This document shows, one piece after another, positions 1-8,821 of a stretch of 8,821 nt of DNA. Each line of letters opens with the position of its first letter. Within the stretch, counting starts at the first letter, position 1. The notes under the pieces were generated by a model, which made no database searches, was not told the origin of the DNA, and saw only the letters and a list, made by a program, of their open reading frames with translations. Source of the DNA: Desulfurococcales archaeon (GTDB lineage: Archaea > Thermoproteota > Thermoprotei_A > Sulfolobales > Acidilobaceae); NCBI GenBank assembly GCA_027012045.1, contig JALUZI010000115.1, positions 1 through 8,821 of the forward strand. The letters are read 5' to 3'. Position numbers and translations under genes: made by a program.

Positions 1-133
1 TACCGCTACCATTCGGCCCTATAAGCAGTGTTATCTTATTCCTAGGAACCCTGAGGGTCGCACCGTCCAGGGCCCTCAGGCCGCCGAACAACTTTACAAC
101 ATCGATAGCCTCGAGCACGTAGTTGCCCGTCAA
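1..133 (-). CDS. livG: Branched-chain amino acid/amide ABC transporter ATP-binding protein LivG (N-terminal fragment)
   Basis: This is the N-terminal fragment of the cytoplasmic ATPase that would power uptake of the ligand captured by the adjacent binding protein. The visible protein, about 44 residues from the TTG at 133, contains FGGLRALDG, typical of LivG-type ATPases, and runs into GPNGSG, the start of the Walker A loop, where the window ends. An in-frame GTG at 142-140 is possible, but it lies inside the GGTGA Shine-Dalgarno at 143-139 and directly follows an in-frame TAG, so TTG at 133 with 5-nt spacing is the better start. It lies downstream of livK on the same strand, as expected for a liv operon, but 218 bp away and with its own candidate promoter. 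Assignment to LivG rather than LivF rests on the FGGLRAL motif and position; the rest of the gene is not visible. Confidence 0.87.
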   Translation of the reverse strand, partial: MTGNYVLEAIDVVKLFGGLRALDGATLRVPRNKITLLIGPNGSG

Positions 134-3100
134 ATCCTTCACCTACCGTTATCCCACTCCATAGAACCGGTAAGAAAAGGGTTCAATATAAAAAATTACT
201 CTTGTATATTAAATCTAACCCACTAACCTCCCACAAACAAGTGTTCCAGTCATTAAACAGGATACACGATATGTATCCGCCTCGAACCAGTGTCTCGGAG
301 GAAAAAGGTATTACCCGGGTAAAAAAGAGGTGTATAGAAAGGTTATCCGCGTTACTTCTTCATCGCGTACCAGGCTGCGCCGATTATGATTATTATGATT
401 ATTATCACACTGGCCCATAGAGCGGCGTTGCTGCCTCCCTTCTTGCCAGTGGTCTGAGCTGGCTGGCTGGTGCTGCTAGTGCTCTGTGTTGTCGTACTGC
501 TCGTTGTCTGTGCTGGAGTTGTCGTGCTACTGGTCTGGGTTGGGCTGCTTGTCTGTGGTGCTGTGCTGGTTGCCTGTGTAGCGGTTGGGAGAGGCACGTA
601 CCACTCTATCTTATCTTCCTTGTGTAGGTACATTCCAGCCTTGACCCACTCATACTTGTTGTCCTTCTTCTGGACTATCCATAGTGCGTAGTCGGCGGCG
701 GCCCTGTCTCCCGCCTTGTCTAGCTCTATAAATCCTGTGGCGCCCATGCCAGTGTTCTTATAGTTGTTCGGGTCGGCAACGACCTGCGGTAGATACTTGG
801 CTATGAGGTCGGCATCATACTTACCTGCCTTGATCAGTGCTAGTGTGGCTGCCCATACTGCGTCGTATGCTGCGAGGGCATAGGTGTCAGGGGCGTTGCC
901 CGTCTTCTCCTTGATGACCTTAGCTACCCTCTCTTGCTTCTCGTTGTTGGGTGCGCTGAATATCGGGTTCAGGAAGAATGTCTTCTCAGCGAAAGCCGCT
1001 GCTGTCGGGTCATCGGTTATCTCTGAGAGGAGTGCTGTACCGTCGCTTCCGAACCACTTCACCTGGCCTAGTAGCTTGTAGTCGTTTGCTATGTCAGCTA
1101 TCTGCACCCACTCGTTGAAGCTTATTGCCAGCACACCGATCTCACTCGTCTTAAACCCGCTGTTGACTAGTTGCTGTACTTCCTTGTTCGCTTGGTCTAC
1201 TACGTTGGCGAAGTTCGGGGACTTAGGATCGTACTTGATGGCCGCAGCGACCTTTCCGTCGGGGACTATCTGCTGGAACGTCTTTATAGACTCAGTGTAT
1301 AGTCCGACGCCCCAGTCGTCGTTCCTGACTACTGGAACGACTGCCTTTATGCCGAGGGCCTTCATCGCCTTAGCGATGACTGGGCCCTGTATGACGTCTG
1401 TGGGGCAGAACCTGAAGACGAAGTCGTTGGGTATGGCGAGGCTTGGCGCTGTACTGCTCTGGCTTATTACGACCACGTGGTTCTGGTCTGCTATCTGCTT
1501 GACTTGTGCCACCTCTGCGCTTGTCTGCGGGCCGAATACCACTTTTACGCCCATACCGATGAGCGTGTTAAGCTTCTCTACTGCCTGTGTCGGCTGTGTA
1601 CCGGTGTCCTCTACGATGATGTCGATCTGGAACTTGTAACCGTTCTCCTTGAGCCACTTGTTCACGTCGTCCTTCGCGAGGAGGATTGCTGCCTGGCTGT
1701 TCGCACCGTAGCTTGCTAGGTCACCTGTCAGTGGTAGCAGTGCTCCGAACTTAATTGTTCCAGTCAGCTCTCCCTGGGCGCTGGCTGGCACCATGTAATA
1801 CGATACTGGTAGGAGTAGCATTGCGAGGAGAATGCTTGCTATGAGGAGTTTCCTGTTCATTGTTCCCACCTTTCTCCTTTTACTTCAAGGTTCAAGGTTT
1901 GTCTGATAGATTAAATGGTGGTTGGTTTACTAAAAAAGATTGTTTTTGCATATACAAATCCTGGGTTAACAGTCCCATCAACCCTCCAGACTAATAACCT
2001 GCGCCATATAACCAGTTAAAGCATATGGGAATGAGTGGAGGGTGCGAGCAAGGTTGCCTGGTGACGATAATCATTTAATCGTGTATGACGCTTATAGACC
2101 TACAACATTCTATAGCATAATAGCTTGGCTCATAGCACTAGCGATCCTAATATACGCGTTCCTAGCCCGTGACCTTGTCTCCCTAGTCCTACTCGTTATA
2201 CCCCTGTGGCTATACAACTACATTCAAAAGAAAATGAAGCCGTTATACAACACGAGGTTTGCATTGGACAAAAGAATGCTCGTCCTAGAGTTCCCTGGAA
2301 TACCGAGAATCGACAAGGTAGAGTCTGGGAGACTATCAATAGTCCACGAAACAGGGAGGCCCGGGGAGAACATATCAATAGAGTTCACAGAGCCCATAGA
2401 GATTAAACCCAAGTTTAGAAGCCCTAATATCCTAGCCCTACAGTGGGGCAACAAGGGAATGTATGCCGGGGCGAGAGTGGATCCTACAGTTCTAACAGTA
2501 CTATTCGAGCAAGCCTACAAGCTACGGGTCAACGGGCAGACAGTCTACCTTGGAAATATAAATTCCACCAACCTGAAAATAATGGAGAACAGTATAGGCG
2601 ATGCAAAGCTCGAAAGGGGAGTCTTGAAGATAAGCCTCCCGGGTGAAGCAGAGCTACCTGTGAAAATATACTCCTACAGTAGGTGTTGCGGTTTCGAGTC
2701 TAAGCGAGTCCTAGTAGGGAAAACGGACAGCCAGCGAGACGAACTAACGATTAAACTCGGAGTACCGGAAGAGAGAGGCATTGCTGTAATACCCGACAAA
2801 CCCTTCCTACCCAGCCTCCTCGGAGGGCTACTCTCCAGAATAGGGTACCCTGTATCCTACGTGGCGAGCCACCCGGACGCGGAGCTGATCGTCGAGGCGG
2901 AAGGCTCGAATGGGTGGAAGGGTAGCGTCATTATTAAACCTGTAAACAGTAAACCCTGACTGGAATGGTGGTAGATAGGTTGGCACCGCAGAATAAACCT
3001 AGGAACCTCATTCACTTGTCCGGGAACACATACCTACTACGGGGTAGCCCGGTCACTATAGTGTATAACTACAAAGAAACAGTATACATTATAGACCCTG

Positions 3101-6100
3101 GACATGGGAGTAAGAGGAGTAAACAGCTGAGGCAAGCGTTGAGCGATCTAGGAGCCGAGAGAGTAGTCGCTATAATAACCCACTACCACAGCGACCACTT
3201 ATCCATCACAGGCAAAATCAACCCTTCCAAAGTGGTTTCAAGCAGGCAGGACAGGCTCTGCATAGAGGACCCCAGGCTGAGGATACTTGTCACATTCGGC
3301 TACCCCATACCCCCGGGGCACCCGTCGCTACCCTTCGACGCTCCAGGAGTCAATGTAACAGGTGCCATTGAGCCGGGGGAGGAGATAGAAGGCATACTTG
3401 AAACAATCCCTCTCCCAGGCCATACTCCAGGCCAGATAGGCATAGTCACGCCGGATAGTGTCCTCTACCTGGCTGACTCGGCTTTCGGCACCAGGGTGCT
3501 CGAGAACTACTATATACCATACCACCTGGACTACGACACAGCCCTCCGAACGCTCTACAAGATAAGGGATGAGTATGCCGGTGAGTACAGTAGAGTTGTT
3601 TTCGGCCACGGCCCCCTTGTATCCAGGGAGGAGGCACTAGGTATTATCGAGGAGAACATATCGCACCACGAGAAAGTCAAGGAGGAAATCCTCGAAACAG
3701 CGCCCGGCCATAGTGTAGAGGAAACTGTCATAGAGGTTCTGAAAAAAGCTGGTAAAACCCCGACACTGCAACTGGTATTACTAGCCTCGGGATCCGCTCG
3801 TAGCCTAATAGCTTCCGAGTACGACCTCAGCCTCGGTGTAGACAGGATCGTGGCTAGAGAGGCCTGACACCCATCATTTTCCGGCGTTTACACTTACCCA
3901 TACCCACGAAGCCGCCTATAAACCCTGTCAGCGAGGCCGCTATAACCGAGGATATGAACGCTAAGCCAGCTGTGAACGCTCCAACCGCCACTCCAATGAT
4001 GGGTGACCCGACGAGGCTGACAGTGAGTGCTACAATAGAGAAGTACACGACGGAGGCTATTACCGAAGAGGAGAACCCGGCTAGGAGGCCCTTCATAGGG
4101 TTACACGCGTAGTATCCCGCTACGAACCCGCCTATCAGCCCGGCCAGGATGAACCCTCCGACAAAGCCTACCGGGACAACCGTGAAAGCTATGAATAGGA
4201 CGAACAGCGTGATCGACCCATAGAGGATTGCTTTACCCAGCAAGACACCGCTACCCCATTATTCTAAAAACAGTACTTGCTAGAATATAATATGTTACCC
4301 TGTGTGCAGAGATATAGTCATCCGGCGGTGAATAGGTAGGCGAAAACCAGTATTGAAGCTATGGCTACTGTCACGAAGCTATAGAGGAGTGACCTGCTCA
4401 TCCTAGCCTTGAAATACTCCACGGTAAGTGCGAGGCAGAGGTGCACAGGGCTCATCATGACGCCCAGATAGCCGCCCGTGTAGGCCGCGAGCAACACGGA
4501 TCCCGCTATAACCCCAGTGGAGGGCTCTATGAAGGGGAGTAGGAGGGGTATTGCTGTAGCCGCGAAGAAGTTCTCCCCTCCTGCGGCTAGGCCTGCTATG
4601 AAAGTGACGAGGTATGCTACTATGTATATGTGGAGGCCCGACGTTGTCGCGAGGTGGAGTAGGTCTTGCGGGGCGCTTGTCCTGACTAGGAGTTCCTTGA
4701 AGAAGAGGCTGAGGATTAGGACTCCGAGTATTGTGGGTCTGGAGGCGAACTCCACAGCGTTCTCGAAGTTCTTCCAATTCGGCCTGTAGTACAGGGCGGC
4801 TAGGACGAGTGTTATTGTTAGGCTGATTATCATGTTGACATCCAGGAACATCACAAGAATCGCTATCAGGATGAAAGGCCAGAGACCATAGGCTAGATCG
4901 CTCCACGAGCCATCGTTCACTACTCCACGGCACTTCCTACCTCTAAGGAGGAACCACGCGACCACAACGCCGGCCACTATGGAAGCTATACTAGCAGGCC
5001 ACGTGTACCTTATGACGAGTCCCTCCGTAACGCCTAGAATTGCAGCTGTCAGTATAAGGCTCTGGAACAGAGGCCAAACCGGCACCCATATATGGCGGAA
5101 CCAGTAGTTCAGATAAACCGCCTCATCCCTGCCTAACCCGAGCTCCTTGAGGTACCTGTCCTTAACGATTATCGCGGAGACAAGGGCCCCGCCCGGCATG
5201 GGTAGAAGGCCCACCAAGCTAGGCACTGCGAGGCCGCCGAACCTGCAGCCACCGCGGCTCACGCCTTTCAAGAGCCTGTCTAGGACGCCTACTTCCTTGA
5301 GGAGGCCCGCGGTTAGCAGGGAGAGGTAGAGCACTATTATAGCTCTGACATTCCTCCAAGCGAAGAATGCTATTGTGGATTGTTCTATAACCCCGGGTGT
5401 CCCTGCTAGTATAGCGAAAGCTGTAACCATTATGAGTATGCTGTAGAAAGCCTTTACCCCCCTACTACTAGCTATGACGAGAAGCGCGTATGATACGATG
5501 AACGCTGTCAGCCCGTGGAGGAGGGGGGCGGCCAACCCTGGTGTTCACCACGCATTGGATGCGGTTGCACCGAGTATATATCGGTTACTCAAATACCCCT
5601 AACATAAACCCCTACAAGCATACAAGTAGAATAAAACAGGAATAGTAGTGAGGTGAAGATGATAATGAAGCCTTCCACGATTAGGAAGCTCGGGGGGCTA
5701 GGTGTTATAGAGACTGTAGCAGTCCTACTCGTCTCCCTCGGAATAATATTAGCCGAGTATCCTAAGATACATGCCAAACTAATAGTCTACGGCATGCTAC
5801 CCGTTTTCGTCTACTCCATCGCTATGGTATACCTGGCATCCGCTAGGCCCCGGCTAGAGCGAGTAATATACCCGTGGATAACAGCGGGGTTCCCGTTCGT
5901 ACTAGCACTGCCATTCATTGCTCTCCTAGGAAGCTTCAAGTTCCTAATGTACTACTACGGGGTCCTAATGATAGTAGTGTCAATACCGTTCTTCCTAGGA
6001 GCGGTTGGTAAGAAGGGAAGCCTAAAGCTAAGCATAGCCCTACTAGGCTACTCCATGCTCCAGACCGGGATACTGCTAATAGCTAACGTTACGGTTTACG

Positions 6101-8821
6101 GTTTGAAGCTGACTCCGCCGCAGATGGGTATAGCTGAGCTGATCGCTTTCCCCGTCACAGCTATTTACGCGGTTTCACTGCACGCCGTACCCAAGACTTA
6201 TAGGCTCGAGCCGGAGAAAGCGTCCACCGTAATCCTGGCTCTATCCCTGGTTCTCGGAACCATCCTCTACGCCTGGGGCATGTATAGGTACTCCCTCCTC
6301 GCCTTCTCGATAAGCTTCCTAGCATACCCGGTGGCGGTCAGGCTTTACAAGCTCAGAGAGTGGGAGAGGAGTATAAAGGCGAAGAAGGACTCTCCAGGCA
6401 AGCCGGGTAACCTATTCTTCATATACAGCCACTACTATGTGGTGTTATTCAGCATAATATCCCCCATAACACTATGGCTCTTCCTCCAGGGAGCGGTTAA
6501 GGACATCTTCACGTTGATCCACATAGTCACAATAGGGTTCATAGGAGTACACATTTACATCCATGCGCCGATGATGGTTCCAGTAGTAGTAGGAATGAAG
6601 ACAAAGAGAAGGTACACTTACCTACCACCACTACTCCTAGCGTTGGCAGCGCTGGTATGGCCGTTCTCAGGCCCGTTCTCATACCTACTGGTTGCGGCTA
6701 GCCTGTGCAGGCTATTCGACATCATACTGGGCTACGTGCCTAACGCGATGTACGAGCCTTTCAGAATAAAATAACCCTCCCTTTATTTACCGGCCATTTT
6801 GACTAGAATAGCGGTCAACCCTATGATCTTTACAATATCCCCGATCATAGATATGATAGCCGCGTACCTCCAGTAGAGAGCGAATGGCAGGAAGACCATG
6901 AATACGAGGACGCCTAGGAGAAACAGCACTGCCCCAGCCTTGGTTTCGCTCTTGAAGTCCTCGTAAAGCTTAGCCCCCACAGCGAGCTCTGCGAGATATG
7001 CAATTATTATCAACCCACCGCCAACCATGCTCCCGTACAAGTAGCCTGCGGCAACAGCGGCCGCGCCGAGCGTTAGCGCCACCGGTGAAAGATGCCTCAT
7101 ATGCCAGGCCGCTTTATCCGCGTAGTACCAGTATCCGGCCAGTGCCATCACTCCCTCAGCCACCAGGGCACACATGGCGTATATTGTTGGCTCCTCGAAA
7201 GCGGCTTGAACACCATCAGTGTAAACCACGTACAACACGTATATTATTAGGAGTCCAGCGGCAATACTCGCGGCAGTACCTAGTATGCCGCCATCTCTTT
7301 TACTCAAAGCCATAGAGTGAAACACCTTTTAGATACAAGTGTGTCCCGGCAACCTTGTTATTTCACCAGTATATACAAGGTAAAAATCCTCGTTAAACAC
7401 ACAAGGTTCAGGTGGAGGTGCAGGTTTGGTTGCCCCGCTATCCTGATAGGCCCCACGTTGGAGTTGGAGCCCTGGTGGTCGAAGACGGAAAGGTCCTCAT
7501 GGTTAAGAGGAAGTATCCTCCAAGACAAGGGTACTGGAGCATCCCCGGTGGGCACGTTGAGCTGGGTGAGAGGATAGAGGATGCAGCGGCCCGCGAGCTC
7601 TACGAGGAGACCGGTGTTAAAGCCGTTCCAAAGGGTGTTGTTAATCTAGATGAACTGATAGTGTATGATGGGGAGGGGAGGGTTGAGTACCACTACGTGC
7701 TTATAGACGTGCTTCTCGAACGCGTGGAGGGCGAGCCCAGGCCTGGCAGTGACGCCCTCGAGGTTGCCTGGATGGATATCAGGGAAGCGGCTGAGAGGAG
7801 CGATGTAACAATGAGCACGAGGGGGTTAATGGAGAAGATACTAGGGGGAGTTGTTAGGCTCGATGCTCCTTTCAAGCCTAGGCTGACATCGTATAGGTGC
7901 TAGAGAAAAGCCTATAGGCCGAGGCGCCTCCGGATCTCCTCAGCTATACGCCTCGGATCGCCCTTACCGCCGAGCCTCTTCATAACCCTTCCAACCAGAT
8001 AGTTGAACGCTTGCTTCCTACCCCGCAACAAGTCATCCACAGCCTTAGACTCCTCCCTCAAAACCTCCTCGACAACCCTGGCAAGGTCCTCCCCGCTGGC
8101 AAGGCCGCCCTCGGACTCTAGGATCTTCCTGACAGAGACCCCGGTCTCCATTGCTTTGGGTATAACCACGTACTTGACCATCTCCCTGTTAACCACACCC
8201 TTGTCGAGGAGCTCTGCAAGGTATGCAATGTCCACTCCCGGCGGGATGTACGTTAACCCCTTCTTCTCCCTCAGCCCCTTAACGACGTTGCCTAGCATCC
8301 ACGCTATAACCGTTGGCGCCCTATATATTGTTACAGCGGACCTGTACGTTTTGGCTAGCTCCAAGTCTCTAACTATGCTCCAAGCCAGCCCCTTATCCAC
8401 ACCCTTCCGAGTCATATCGCTCCACAGGTTGATCGGCGTGAACTCCAGTGCCTTAACAGCCTTCTCGAGCAGTGAACGCGAAACCCTTAGCGGGGGTAGA
8501 TCCGGGTCCGGGAAGTACATATAGTCCGTCTCCTCCTCCTTGCTCCTAGTAGCCTTGCTCACACCTTTAACCGAGTCCCAGTGCCTTGTCTCCCGGGGTA
8601 TCGTCCCACCGGCCTCAACTATCTTGGTCTGACGGAGAATCTCGTATCTAAGCCCCCTCTCCACCTCCACGAGGCTGCCAATGTTCTTAAGCTCAACCCT
8701 GCCACCTCCACCCTCGACGCTAATGTTAGCATCCACCCTGAAGGCCCCAGGCAGCCTCGGGTCTGTAACTCCGAGATACCATAGTGTTAAGAGGAGGTTC
8801 TCCACAGCGATCCTCGCCTGC

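Overview
The window looks like a piece of a hyperthermophilic crenarchaeal (Thermoproteota) chromosome, probably Desulfurococcales-like. I would not name a genus. The supporting signs are mixed GC with heavy AGG/AGA and ATA codon use, TTG and GTG start codons, Shine-Dalgarno (SD) sites of the GGAGGTGA type, TATA boxes instead of bacterial -35/-10 elements, a surface solute-binding protein with a Ser/Thr linker and a C-terminal membrane anchor, and a GatB subunit.

Layout, left to right. (1) Bases 1-1860 are the upstream end of a branched-chain amino acid/amide ABC transporter locus read on the minus strand: livK (solute-binding protein), then a 218-bp intergenic region with T-tracts, a hairpin and a candidate promoter, then the first 44 codons of livG (ATPase), cut by the window edge. 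(2) Bases 2054-3867, plus strand, form a two-gene unit: an unrecognised protein with two membrane helices and a soluble domain, and a complete metallo-beta-lactamase-fold hydrolase. (3) Bases 3854-5535, minus strand, hold a DUF401-family transporter-like membrane protein and a small Gly-rich membrane protein; the small gene overlaps the hydrolase gene tail to tail by 14 bp. (4) Bases 5665-6774, plus strand, hold a roughly 12-helix membrane protein with histidine motifs suggesting distant kinship to NnrS/heme-copper-oxidase-subunit-I-like proteins. (5) Bases 6783-7313, minus strand, hold a six-helix membrane protein of unknown function. (6) Bases 7430-7903, plus strand, hold a Nudix hydrolase with a perfect Nudix box. 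(7) Bases 7912-8821, minus strand, are the C-terminal two thirds of gatB.

Genes are tightly packed, with no gap over 300 bp. Two divergent pairs appear to share one near-palindromic TATA element each, and three convergent pairs have gaps of 8 bp or overlap. No rRNA, tRNA, CRISPR array, insertion sequence or prophage was seen. The window reads as ordinary chromosome with housekeeping and transport genes plus several uncharacterised membrane proteins. I found no convincing new multi-gene system. The most useful observations concern translation starts, where the GTG inside the SD is repeatedly in frame with the gene, the possible NnrS/oxidase-like protein, and the regulatory layout between livK and livG.
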